A stretch of 64,000 nt of DNA from Rhodobacteraceae bacterium M382 (lineage in GTDB: Bacteria; Pseudomonadota; Alphaproteobacteria; Rhodobacterales; Rhodobacteraceae): positions 124,001-188,000 of the forward strand of contig CP081101.1 of NCBI GenBank assembly GCA_025141015.1. The letters are read 5' to 3'. A program made the position numbers and the translations under genes. Under the pieces are notes generated by a model. That model did no database searches and was not told the origin of the DNA. It saw nothing but the letters and a program-made list of their open reading frames with translations. Positions within the stretch are counted from its first letter, which is position 1, and every line of letters begins with the position of its first letter. This document shows, piece after piece, positions 1-8,738 of the stretch.

Positions 1-1
1 C

Positions 2-340
2 GTTGATGCCAGCATGGATGACCTCATGGCCCATGCGCAAAAAACAATTGATGAACGTCCGGCTTGGCCGAAGATGCTTCAAGTTATTGATGCGATCCCT
101 CTGACTTCTGTTGGCAAGATTTTCAAACCGAGTCTGCGCTGTGATGCCGCCAAATTGGTGGTGTGCAGATTGCTTCAAGACGAATTGAAACTGCCCGATG
201 CCAAGGTCGACGTGGTCGCCGGTGGTCCGCGCGGACTTTGCGTCAACGTGGTGCTTGCACCAAAAGACAGACCATCGACTGCTGTGGTCGAACAGGCTCT
301 CGCAGCGTTTCTATTTGAGACTCGCGTGCAGGTCGCCTAG
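2..340 (+). CDS. Acyl-CoA synthetase (AMP-binding), C-terminal end only
   Basis: The reading frame is open from the window edge to a TAG at 338-340, so the gene starts outside the window. The visible part is the small C-terminal domain of the acyl-adenylate-forming family. It carries IPLTSVGKIFKPSLR around residues 32-46 of the visible part, which matches the A10 motif with the catalytic lysine (PxTxxGKIxKxxLR) of fatty-acyl-CoA ligases. The family activates carboxylic acids to CoA thioesters through an acyl-AMP. Substrate cannot be judged from this fragment. Coding-free decayed DNA follows. Confidence 0.85.
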   Translation, partial: VDASMDDLMAHAQKTIDERPAWPKMLQVIDAIPLTSVGKIFKPSLRCDAAKLVVCRLLQDELKLPDAKVDVVAGGPRGLCVNVVLAPKDRPSTAVVEQALAAFLFETRVQVA

Positions 341-1010
341 GGGAGTTCGGGTGCAAAGCAAAAATTAGACCATCCAATACAGCCAAAGCCTTGTCGGTCT
401 TCCACCTCCAAACCAACAGTGGGTTTAAATTGGATTGGCACCTGTCGTTCGACTTCGTTAACAAACATTCTTCTACGGTGCAGCACATACCAATACGGGC
501 GCCCTACTGCCCTTGGTCGCGCCAGGTGCGGATGGCTGCAGGCAGCCCGATCGGACTATTTTCAGGCGTTTGCACAACCGCAGACGTCGCTCGGGGCAGC
601 ACGCACCTGATCTGCTGGCCTCGTCAGGCGATCTTGAGGTTGGACGGCGGGATACATGGGGAATACCGGGCCCAAGGGTCTTGCAGTCCGCAATAGGGGG
701 GGGCGCAACCGTCGTGTTCAGGCCAGAAAACAAGAACGAGTCGTGGGTCTAAGGAAAATCGAATTGTACTTTTCAAAGACTACATCCCAAGCAAGGAAAT
801 CAAACGTTGCCCACGAAAACAGTTCGAGAAAGGGCTTTGACAACCGGTGCGCTCCTCGGCGCGCTCATTTCGTGTACCAGCGGTCCGCCGGTCTCCCTCG
901 ACAATCCCCCGCTGGGAGCGGGTGGCCAGTCACGTTGGCTGTTTGTTCAGGTTGTCTCGCAAGATGCGGGGTTCATCGGTGAACTCTATGCGCGCAAATA
1001 GGATCAACAA
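341..1010. other. Stretch without a convincing gene
   Basis: No open frame in any direction resembles a known family. A short frame at 807-1001 (TTG start, AAGGAA nine bases upstream) would give a 64-residue peptide with a lipobox-like LISC around residues 20-23. Its location next to a transposase stub and the absence of other support leave it unproven. Confidence 0.4.
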
Positions 1011-1148
1011 ATTAATTGCGATCTCACGCTGCACTAGCATTTCTTCAACTTCACGCAGGCTCAAAACGAAGCGAACATAGAGTCACACTGCATGAGAGAT
1101 GATCTGATGAGGAAACCGGTGACGCTTGCAGCTGATCGACGGTGACTT
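1011..1148 (-). pseudogene. IS6-family transposase, N-terminal stub
   Basis: Reading the minus strand downward from about 1145 gives SPSISCKRHRFPHQIISHAV, then a TGA where the family has tryptophan, then LYVRFVLSLREVEEMLVQRE. This matches the N-terminus of IS6-family transposases (YKRHRFPxEIIxHAVWLYxRFxLSxRDVEExLAxRGI). The match stops after about 45 residues and no DDE core is present. It is therefore an inactive stub, with a Trp-to-stop change inside and truncation at the 3' side. It marks past transposition in this decayed stretch. Confidence 0.7.
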
Positions 1149-1512
1149 CATCGATGTCACCTACGTCCAATTGCGGGTATCAGCAACCGAACGACAGTTA
1201 ACGTGACAACACCGTTAGAAACGATGCTACGGGGCAGGGGAGACCTCACCTGTTGCAAAATCCAAAGTAACCGCGCCACCTACTCGACCAAACTCAACGA
1301 AACATCCATGAACACAGGGTGAGTGGTGGTGACAGCGGTCACGTTTTAGTGCCGCTCCGATCGCCAAGGGGCTTTTCCAGTCGAGCGCTGTGTGGCGGCA
1401 GGCCATTTGCAAATCCTGGGTCTGAGTCACAGCCCACGTAATTTTGGCATAAACTAGAGATTCTGAAAATAACCTCTGGTAGTATTCATATGCAAATATA
1501 AAGAGAAACTCC
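1149..1512. other. Gap upstream of surface-protein relic
   Basis: No gene is recognisable. The last 80 bases are AT-rich compared with the rest of the window and lead into the ATG at 1513, so they may hold the old promoter of the relic downstream, but no clear -35/-10 pair was identified. Confidence 0.3.
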
Positions 1513-2674
1513 ATGGTTCCTGCTCCAATTACAGATCTTAGCGGTCTATTTCGTGTGGGCGCAGATGACATCTTCGGCGTCGACAGTGTGTTTCCCGATG
1601 ACATAGGCTTGTGGGACACAAGCGCGGTGACCCGCATGATTGGCACGTTCGCCGCAACGCTTGGTCGGTAAAACCCATTTAATCGGGATATCAGTGGGTG
1701 GGACACAGGGCGTGTGACGTCCTTGCACGGCACGTTTGATGCTGCTGCAGCGTTTGATCAGGACATTAGTGGATGGGTTACCAGCAACGTTCGCTCCATG
1801 ATCCACATTTTCGAAGGGGCCACTTCCTTTGATCAGAGCCTTGGCGTATGGGATCTGTCGTCGCTTTCGTCCCAAGGGTTGAGCCTATCGGTCACCGCGA
1901 TGAGTATGGATAACTTTGACGCCACACTTGACGGTTGGGCGCAGCTGGATCCTGGCGAAACGCGTGTGCCGCGCAACATATCATTGGGCGCTGAGGACCT
2001 CATCTATTCGAATGTCACGGCATTCGATAGCCTCGAAATCGACTTCTCCTGGGCCATCACGGGCGCGCGATATTGGCTGGAAGACTCGGCAGAGAATGAT
2101 CGCCTCGACGGCTCTGGCGGCGCTTACCGTATCGTGACGGATGGACTGGCTTGGGGGCCACCATATTACCGGCAACGGCTATTTCGATACATTGCGCGGG
2201 TCCGTAGGGAAGGACACGATTGAAGGTGGGCTGGGCGGTGACACGTTGCAAGGCGGGGACGGCGATGACGTCCTGTTTGGTGCGTTGCGTGGTGCAACTC
2301 TGGAAGGGGACCGCGCCGACGTGATATTTGCAGGTGCCGGGAGTGACTACCTCGACGGCGGGCATGGCAATGATGAACTGCGCGGCGACGATGGAAATGA
2401 TACGCTGCTGGGAGGGTTCGGGGCCGATACGCTCGTGGGAGGAGCAGACGACGACGTGTTGACGGGAGCGGCACTTTCAGACGTGCTTTTTGGCGGCGAG
2501 GGGGACGACTTCCTGAATGGTGGCTTTGGCTTCGACCGACTGAATGGTGGCGTGGCCGAGGCGTTTGTGACGCATGTCCCATCAGGTCAGTTCCTCTGGG
2601 CTTTGGTCGATGGCGCGGCGCTCGACTTCGCAACTCTCACCACGCAAGAGGGTCGGATCGAATTCGATTTTTGA
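1513..2674 (+). pseudogene. Broken surface protein: DUF285/BspA-like repeats plus RTX repeats
   Basis: From ATG 1513 the frame encodes copies of the DUF285 (BspA-like/Mycoplasma lipoprotein) repeat, for example NPFNRDISGWDTGRVTSL and AAFDQDISGWVTSNVRSM. It is cut by an in-frame TAA at 1669-1671 and continues in the same frame to 2223. A frameshift around 2135-2165 moves the coding signal to a frame running to 2674. That part has at least six RTX nonapeptides (GGxGxDxLx type, such as GGDGDDVLFG and GGHGNDELRG), which bind calcium in type I secreted proteins. The stop and shift mean it is no longer made as one protein. The family is extracellular or adhesive; the native function is unknown. Confidence 0.75.
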
Positions 2675-2754
2675 TGCCCCGAGCATAGGTGGCTACATCC
2701 ACCTGCTTCATTGCTCATTCAATCAATTTTTTCTTATAGGACACGGAATTTTCG

Positions 2755-3121
2755 ATGGCGTTTATTGATCACTCAACAGCGAACAGAGCATCCCGGGTAC
2801 GGTGAGTAGCGACACGATATTGGGGAGCAATTTTGGTGACACGATCCAAGGCGGTGTAGGCGACGACGCGATATATGGTGGACCTGGCGGCAACTACATT
2901 CATGGCGGTAACGACACAGATATCTTTGTCGGAGGCGACGGCAACGACACAATCGCAGGGGGGGCAGTGACGTCGTCAACTACAAGCTTGAAAGTGGACG
3001 CTCTGGGGGTATTCGCACGAACTTGTCAGGTGCCCAATAGACATATGATTTCGATAAACACTCGCAAACGTTTGAAAGCCAAAACATAACCCTCGGTGTT
3101 CACAGCGCGCGTGAAACCTAA
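2755..3121 (+). pseudogene. Second broken RTX-repeat protein
   Basis: A short gene-like region begins with ATG 2755 and shifts frame near 2766. It then reads DTILGSNFGDTIQGG, GGVGDDAIYGG and GGDGNDTIAGG, typical RTX calcium-binding repeats. Coding then jumps frame at a seven-G run (2958-2964); restoring one G continues as GSDVVNYKLESG, the usual post-RTX beta-roll segment. That frame meets TAG at 3038-3040 and ends with TAA at 3119-3121. Three lesions in 370 bases make it a pseudogene. It is probably a fragment or paralogue of the preceding surface protein. Confidence 0.65.
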
Positions 3122-3763
3122 GGCGATTTGTAGGGGGGACTCACTTTGACAGAGACCCTAGAAAACTTCCGAATTCCAGTGAGATTTTGACTTTATGCAA
3201 AAAAACCTGAGTACGCGTGAATGAGGCGCGGCCGATTGTGAATATTGGGGGGGTGATCAGGGCGGATTTGCTAACATCTTGCATACATTTCCGTGCAATA
3301 TTTGGAACCAATTCGAGCATTAGTATGCAGTTGATAACTTATGGTAAAACTGGGCGGCATGGATGGAAGGTCACAAATTTTGCCAGACTTAGAACACTGG
3401 AACTCGGAAATCGCTTCTGAGTTTTCCGGAATGCGTTAGAAATTGTGTGCAGGTGTTATTTCTAATGGTTTGACGCGTCGTCTGCGGGTGCAGTTGGTGC
3501 AACCGATCTCGGAAGTCAATTCTTCGATGCGGCGATTAGAGCTTCCCCACGATTGGGCTTTCGATATTCAGGAACCCACACGACAATCAGTTTAGAACCG
3601 CAGCTAAGCGCAGAAAGGCGATCTATGTAGAGTCCTGCGAACGGCCCTAACCGGTCATTGGTCAAAACATTCTGCCACTGCGGTGCGGCCCGTCATAGGA
3701 GACATTCGCTTGGACTGCGCGATGCCGCGACAGTTGCGGCCTTCTTGAAGTTGAGTTTCACAC
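3122..3763. other. Gap with a dispersed-repeat copy, no gene
   Basis: Apart from a 67-codon frame with no family resemblance, nothing coding is seen. Positions 3608-3648 match 9125-9165 at 36 of 41 bases, so this stretch carries one copy of a dispersed repeat. Confidence 0.4.
3608..3648 (+). repeat. Dispersed intergenic repeat, copy 1
   Basis: It starts GCGCAGAAAGGCGA and ends TGCGAACGGCCCT. It aligns without gaps to 9125-9165 with five mismatches in 41 bases. Both copies lie in gene-poor DNA. No open frame is shared, so this is a non-coding repeat or the edge of a decayed element. Confidence 0.7.
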
Positions 3764-4324
3764 CTATCGGTCGACCAAGACCCGCCATTGTCCACGAATG
3801 AGTTCTTCCCAATCCGGGTCGGCTTTCAGGTCGACCGAGGAATCTCCAATGAGCGATGAGACCATTAATCGGCCGCGTAAAATGGCAGCCGGTGTTTCAA
3901 AACCGACTTCTTCAAACATCCATTTGGCAAATCTATACCGTTTTGTAAGAGTGCGCTGATAAGCGAGATGGGCTTTGGCATCGCGTTTTGCCCAAACGGA
4001 TATTGCGTGATCAGGAACGGTCGCGTCTTCTTGGATAACCTGTAGCATCAGATTGAGAATCCGTACTTCGGGTGGACCGTCAAAATGCTGAGCGTCGCGA
4101 ATGATATGATCTGTTAGGTGGTTTTCCCAATACTCCAAGATCTGATCGAGAAGATCCTGAATATTTTTGAAATGCCAATAAAAACTGCCACTCGTCAGGC
4201 CAAGCCTATCAGCAAGTGAGACAACTTTGATCCCATCAACGCCACGTTCGTTCAGAACTTCAAGCGCTGCGTTGAGCCAAACTTCGCGATTGGCCCGTTG
4301 TTTTTTCTGTTCTGGCTTAACCAT
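3764..4324 (-). CDS. TetR-family transcriptional regulator
   Basis: The protein has about 186 residues, normal for TetR. An N-terminal helix-turn-helix is visible in the segment VVSLADRLGLTSGSFYWHFKN, with the family's (S/A)FYxHF signature. The C-terminal ligand domain is variable and gives no ligand. ATG 4324 is chosen; an in-frame GTG at 4342 would add six residues. The gene is divergent from two MBL-fold hydrolases, and a perfect 16-bp palindrome lies between them. It most likely represses the hydrolases and itself, an inference from the layout. Confidence 0.9.
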   Translation of the reverse strand: MVKPEQKKQRANREVWLNAALEVLNERGVDGIKVVSLADRLGLTSGSFYWHFKNIQDLLDQILEYWENHLTDHIIRDAQHFDGPPEVRILNLMLQVIQEDATVPDHAISVWAKRDAKAHLAYQRTLTKRYRFAKWMFEEVGFETPAAILRGRLMVSSLIGDSSVDLKADPDWEELIRGQWRVLVDR

Positions 4325-4377
4325 AGACAACTCTATTGACACATTAGACGGGAGCCCCTTACCGTAGAGTAATCTAT

Positions 4378-4393
4378 GGAATTTGCAAATTCC
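4378..4393. promoter_or_regulatory. Perfect 16-bp palindrome, likely TetR operator
   Basis: GGAATTTGCAAATTCC is a perfect inverted repeat. It sits midway in the roughly 140-bp divergent intergenic region between the TetR gene and the first MBL hydrolase. Size, symmetry and place fit an operator for the adjacent TetR protein. Binding itself is inferred. Confidence 0.7.
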
Positions 4394-4463
4394 GATTATC
4401 TCGCCGTGCAGAAGCGCAGAAACTAACGCTTAAACTAACACGGAGCGAATTGTGGAGGGGAAA

Positions 4464-5690
4464 ATGACGGCTAGTATCTTAAATAAGGTGTTCTGCGGAT
4501 TGGTTGCGGGTGTGATGGGCACACTTTTGGCTTTACCGGTGACGCGCGAGGCTGCAGCGCAGGATATCATGCCCGCCGGACGGTCAGCCGTTGAGATCAA
4601 GGATGGTGTCTATCCGGCTAGCTATTTCCCGAACACGGAAATTCTTGGCGCAGATGAGATGCGGATCACAGCGTTGGGTACAGGTATGCCCAATCAGACC
4701 AAGGCTGCGGTCTCGATTTCTTTCCTAGTAGAGTTAGGAAATGGCGATAAGTTTTTGTTCGATGTTGGCACGGGATCTTCGGGCAACCTGTTTTCCTTAA
4801 GGCCTGATTTCTCCAAGATCGACAAGATGTTCTTTAGCCACCTGCACGTCGATCACGTGGGCGATTTCATGGGTATGCATGTGGGCGGATGGCTGTCTGG
4901 CCGTTACACACCTCTGCGTATATTCGGCCCGTCAGGAGCCACGCCTGAACTCGGCACCAAGTCTTATGTAGAAAACATGCAAAAAGCCTACGCCTGGGAC
5001 CTCGAGACGCGCGCTGGCGCTTTACCCGATGCCGGAGCCAAACTTGAAATCCACGAATTCGACTACATGCAGGAAAATGAAATCGTCTATCAGGAAAACG
5101 ACGTAACAATCCGGTCCTGGCCGGCGATTCACAGCCTTGACGGTTCAGTCAGCTACTCTCTGGAATGGAACGGCCTGAAATACGTGTTTGGAGGCGATAC
5201 CTACCCCAACAAATGGTACGTAAAATATGCTGCCGGGGCTGACCTTGCCTCGCACGAAGCGTTTCTTCCACCCAAAGCCTTGTCCACGTACTTTGGCTGG
5301 GATTTGGCACAGGCAACCTATGTGTCCACAAGAATTCATACCGAGCCTGCAGCGTTTGGCAAAGTGATGTCCGCGGTCAAGCCGCGCCACGCTCTTGGAT
5401 ACCATTCGGTTTTGTCGCCGGAAAACTTTCAGGCAATTCTTGAAGGGGTCCGCACAACCTATGACGGGCCGCTGACCTTGGCGCGCGATCTCCAGGTTAT
5501 CAACCTGACCAAGGATTACATTGTTGTTCGGGAAACTTCTGTGGATGACTACGTACTCCCGCCATCGGTTGGTCAGGCATACATCCAGGCAACACGGTCG
5601 GAGGAAAAAAGTCCTTCTGACAAAGTGAACGCTGGGAAATGGGACGGATATACACCTCCGCCTATGCCGAAAAGAACATCGGATAACTAA
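4464..5690 (+). CDS. Secreted MBL-fold metallo-hydrolase, paralogue 1
   Basis: The 408-residue protein begins with a Sec signal peptide (hydrophobic stretch about 10-28, ending AAAQD). It carries the metallo-beta-lactamase metal motif HLHVDHVGDF (HxHxDH) near residue 122, and later AIHSLDG, GGDTYPNKW and a C-terminal GYHS, consistent with the second half of a di-metal site. It therefore should be a periplasmic hydrolase of ester, lactone or phosphodiester type; the substrate is unknown. ATG 4464 follows GGAGG closely and is preferred over GTG 4452. A paralogue follows 68 bases downstream; both are probably under the divergent TetR gene. Similar proteins in databases carry various MBL names, so no symbol is given. 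Confidence 0.85.
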   Translation: MTASILNKVFCGLVAGVMGTLLALPVTREAAAQDIMPAGRSAVEIKDGVYPASYFPNTEILGADEMRITALGTGMPNQTKAAVSISFLVELGNGDKFLFDVGTGSSGNLFSLRPDFSKIDKMFFSHLHVDHVGDFMGMHVGGWLSGRYTPLRIFGPSGATPELGTKSYVENMQKAYAWDLETRAGALPDAGAKLEIHEFDYMQENEIVYQENDVTIRSWPAIHSLDGSVSYSLEWNGLKYVFGGDTYPNKWYVKYAAGADLASHEAFLPPKALSTYFGWDLAQATYVSTRIHTEPAAFGKVMSAVKPRHALGYHSVLSPENFQAILEGVRTTYDGPLTLARDLQVINLTKDYIVVRETSVDDYVLPPSVGQAYIQATRSEEKSPSDKVNAGKWDGYTPPPMPKRTSDN

Positions 5691-5758
5691 GACGGGTTAG
5701 TGCTCGGGATGGCAGAGTTGGCCCGGGTGAAACTCGCCAACTCCGGGGAGAATATGTC

Positions 5759-6886
5759 TTGAAAAGATTTCTAGTAGCACTGGTCGGAGCTGTGGCGCTC
5801 AGTTCTATTTTGGCCGGAACCGTCAGGGCCGAAGACGTGCCCAAAGCAAGTCACTATTTTCCCAATGCCGAACCTTTGGCGGCGGACGAAATCCGGGTTG
5901 TCGCGCTTGGTACCGGGACACCGAATTTCCGGCACTCGCAGGCCTCCGCCGCGTGGCTTGTTGAGCTAGGTAATGGTGACAAATTTCTGTTTGATGTTGG
6001 CACCGGATCTCTTGCAAATCTGGCGTCGCTCGAAATTCCCTACAATTCGGTGGACAAGGTTTTCATTAGCCACCTGCATGTTGACCACATTGGGGACCTT
6101 GACGCGCTCTACATCGGCGGCTGGGTATCCAACAGAACCATACCGCTGCGCGTGTGGGGGCCCAGCAGTTTCAAACCAGAGTTTGGCACAAAAGCTGCCA
6201 TGGAAAACATGGAGCGGATGTTTGCCTGGGACGTGGCGGGACGCAGGGGTAACATGCCTTCTTCCGGAGGTCATCTTGAGGTCACTGAATTCGACTATTC
6301 CAAAGTTCTGACCGTCTACGAAGAAGACGGTGTTGTCATTCGGTCGTGGCCTGCAATTCATGCGATCGACGGCCCGGTGTCGTATAGTCTGGAGTGGAAG
6401 GGTAAGAAGTTTGTCTACTCCGGCGATACCAATCCCAACAAATGGTTCGTGGCAGAGGCGAAAAATGCCGATCTTCTGATTCACGAATGTTACCTGACGG
6501 TTCAGCAATTCATCGAATTTAAGAATTATGACCCCGAACGCGCCCGCATTATTGCCTCGGTAATCCACACCCCACCGGATGCCTGTGGCAAGGTTTTCAA
6601 CATGGTGAAACCGCGTCACGCCGTCGCTTACCATACGTTTGACGATTTCAATATTACCCCCAGTACAATCGCCGCCATACGGGAAAACTATGACGGCCAA
6701 TTGACGCTGGCCCGTGATATGTTGGTCTGGAACATCACTGATCAAGGCATAACGGTTCGCGAGGCCGTAGGGATAGAGAACCCGCTGCCGGCAGCCCCCC
6801 CAACCCCTGCAGGCCCACCTGATCCAAGCGAACGGATCAGCATTTCCGAATGGCTTAACGCAGGGCGGTTGAAATTTGACGAGTAA
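5759..6886 (+). CDS. Secreted MBL-fold metallo-hydrolase, paralogue 2
   Basis: The 375-residue product resembles the preceding gene along its whole length (shared LGNGDKFLFDVGTGS, HLHVDH, RSWPAIH, SYSLEW and NPNKW-type segments), so the pair is a tandem duplication. A signal peptide covers about residues 1-23 (ends VRAED). The metal motif HLHVDHIGDL lies near residue 102, with SGDTNPNKW and HECYL later. The start is TTG 5759, eight bases after GGGGAG; the nearby ATG 5754 runs into a stop after one codon. Paralogue 1 lacks HECYL and has SHEAFLP there, so the two may differ in substrate. The C-terminus is proline-rich. Confidence 0.85.
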   Translation: MKRFLVALVGAVALSSILAGTVRAEDVPKASHYFPNAEPLAADEIRVVALGTGTPNFRHSQASAAWLVELGNGDKFLFDVGTGSLANLASLEIPYNSVDKVFISHLHVDHIGDLDALYIGGWVSNRTIPLRVWGPSSFKPEFGTKAAMENMERMFAWDVAGRRGNMPSSGGHLEVTEFDYSKVLTVYEEDGVVIRSWPAIHAIDGPVSYSLEWKGKKFVYSGDTNPNKWFVAEAKNADLLIHECYLTVQQFIEFKNYDPERARIIASVIHTPPDACGKVFNMVKPRHAVAYHTFDDFNITPSTIAAIRENYDGQLTLARDMLVWNITDQGITVREAVGIENPLPAAPPTPAGPPDPSERISISEWLNAGRLKFDE

Positions 6887-6938
6887 TCCGGTCGGGTGTT
6901 GAACGACCTAGTAGTCGCAGGCGCGAGGTAGCATCGAT

Positions 6939-8738
6939 TTGATTTGTGTGTTGAGGAGGTGGGCTAGGACGCTTGCCATTCCCCTTTGCTTTGCCCTTTT
7001 GACCGCGGCGACCTGCGCTCGCGCAGATTTGTCCCCACTTAACGGAGCTGCAGTCGCGCCCAACATCGCTGAAATAACGATCTCAGAGCAAGGCGTGACC
7101 GTCGCTCTGGAGATCTTTGTCGAAGACATCAAGTACTTCGAGGACATCCTGCCAGACAGCTGGATGCCACCTGGCTCTGGTTCCCGACTGCCCGAGGTTG
7201 AACGCCTCAAACGGTTTTCTCAAACCGGCCTCAGTTTTCGAACCGCCGACGGAGCCGCTTTGCCTGTCTCCGTTCGTGCTTTTGAGCCCCGCCTACGTGT
7301 AGACAGGGCATCTCCTAATGCGGGCATGATTGACCCGCTCACGGGCCGCACGGTTCCCAAACCACCGGAAGACCCTCGGGTCGCCTATGCAGAGCTGTTT
7401 TATGGTTTTCAGGATCAAAAACCTGAGCGATTGGAGATTTCTTCCCCAACCGATAGCGACGGTCAACCGGTCGCAACTGTTGGTATGATCGTATTTGATC
7501 GTGACGTGGCCGTGACCGATTTCCGCTTTTTGTCAAAAGTCGCGCGACTGTCACTGAACTGGGATGATCCCTGGTATAGCAAATTCGATAACCCCAACCT
7601 TCGGCGGCACCACAGATACCCTGTGATGTCGTATATCTATGCCGAACCCTACGAGATCCGGCACGAAGCGGTGATGCGGGTGCGTGACGCCGCGCTGTTG
7701 ACCGGTACAGAGCTTGAAGGAGACATCTTGTCCACCGGTGACCGCAACGCGATCACACAGGCGCTGCCGGACCTGCTCAACGACAGTTCTCCGATGACTG
7801 TGAACGGCAAACCCGTCCAGCCGGAGTTCAGCCGTATGTCCTTTCTCAAAGTCTCGGCATCGGGACTGGTATTTCTTGAGAAAGATGAGGCCGTTCGGAC
7901 TGATGCGGCCATTGTTGGGTTAATTTTTTCTGTTCCAACGGCATCCCTAGCCAATAGTGCAACCGTCACATGGACGTTATTTACCGATACCATCCAGAAA
8001 ATTCCGGCCCAAACAATTGACGCGGCCGGCCCCTTTATCACCGAGCTAACGCCTGAAGAACCGTTATTGGAATGGGTCAATTATTTTACGGACCACAATC
8101 CTCCGGCAATCGCGCCCGTCGTGTTCGGTGAAGAACGATTGGTGGACGTTCCTATGGCCACACTTCTGATGATTCCCCTGTCTCTGGCAGCCGCGTTCGT
8201 TCTGTTCCAGTTGAACACAATTTGCAGACCCGCCAGACTTGTCACACTGGCTGCGCTCGTGTTGATCACCGGTCTGTCCACGCGCATCGGCTGGGTGACA
8301 ATGGTGAACCCGATTGCCGGTGCGCCGGATGAAACGTCCGCCGAGCGCATTACAGGCCAGTTGGTTCAAAACGTTTACAAGGCTCTTCCGGAGAGAATTC
8401 CCGAAAACCTGAACGCCGCGCTGAGCACAAGCATCTCCTCCGGGTCCTTTGTTGAAGTGAAACAAGAACTGGACCGCGCACTTGTCGTAAAAATGCAAGG
8501 TGGAGGGGCGGGCATCGTCAAGGAAGTCCAGAACCTGACTGTCGCGAGTGTGCGTCAGATCTCTGACGACGGTGGGTTTCAGACGTCGGTAAGTTGGCGC
8601 GCAACAGTACACGGAGATCATTGGGGACATCCCCATCGGAAAGTTATTCTTTTCAGCGCGTTGATGGATGTCGGCCCAGTGGACAATGCGTGGAAAATAA
8701 CTGGCCTGACGGTCACAAGTGCACGGCCAGAAAACTAA
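6939..8738 (+). CDS. Unknown membrane-anchored periplasmic protein
   Basis: The family is not recognised. The 599-residue product has an arginine-rich N-terminus and a hydrophobic segment ending in ARAD (about residues 7-30), a signal peptide. A long polar region follows, then two hydrophobic helices around residues 405-420 and 430-448, and a polar C-terminal domain of about 140 residues. This predicts a periplasmic N-domain tied to the inner membrane, with the orientation of the C-domain open. TTG 6939 is used because GCGAGGT precedes it at a normal distance and no ATG is near; GTG 6948 is an alternative. It lies 52 bases after the second hydrolase on the same strand and may share its transcript. 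Confidence 0.7.
   Translation: MICVLRRWARTLAIPLCFALLTAATCARADLSPLNGAAVAPNIAEITISEQGVTVALEIFVEDIKYFEDILPDSWMPPGSGSRLPEVERLKRFSQTGLSFRTADGAALPVSVRAFEPRLRVDRASPNAGMIDPLTGRTVPKPPEDPRVAYAELFYGFQDQKPERLEISSPTDSDGQPVATVGMIVFDRDVAVTDFRFLSKVARLSLNWDDPWYSKFDNPNLRRHHRYPVMSYIYAEPYEIRHEAVMRVRDAALLTGTELEGDILSTGDRNAITQALPDLLNDSSPMTVNGKPVQPEFSRMSFLKVSASGLVFLEKDEAVRTDAAIVGLIFSVPTASLANSATVTWTLFTDTIQKIPAQTIDAAGPFITELTPEEPLLEWVNYFTDHNPPAIAPVVFGEERLVDVPMATLLMIPLSLAAAFVLFQLNTICRPARLVTLAALVLITGLSTRIGWVTMVNPIAGAPDETSAERITGQLVQNVYKALPERIPENLNAALSTSISSGSFVEVKQELDRALVVKMQGGGAGIVKEVQNLTVASVRQISDDGGFQTSVSWRATVHGDHWGHPHRKVILFSALMDVGPVDNAWKITGLTVTSARPEN

Noticed and set aside
807-1001. Possible 64-residue lipoprotein (TTG start, LISC lipobox-like site)
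   Set aside because: It lies against a transposase stub, has no family match, and the lipobox resemblance is weak; kept only as a remark.
1227-1875. Long minus-strand frames opposite the DUF285 relic
   Set aside because: They are antisense to a recognisable repeat protein and carry no motif.
5966-6745. 259-codon minus-strand frame
   Set aside because: Exactly antisense to the second MBL hydrolase, a shadow of its codon bias.
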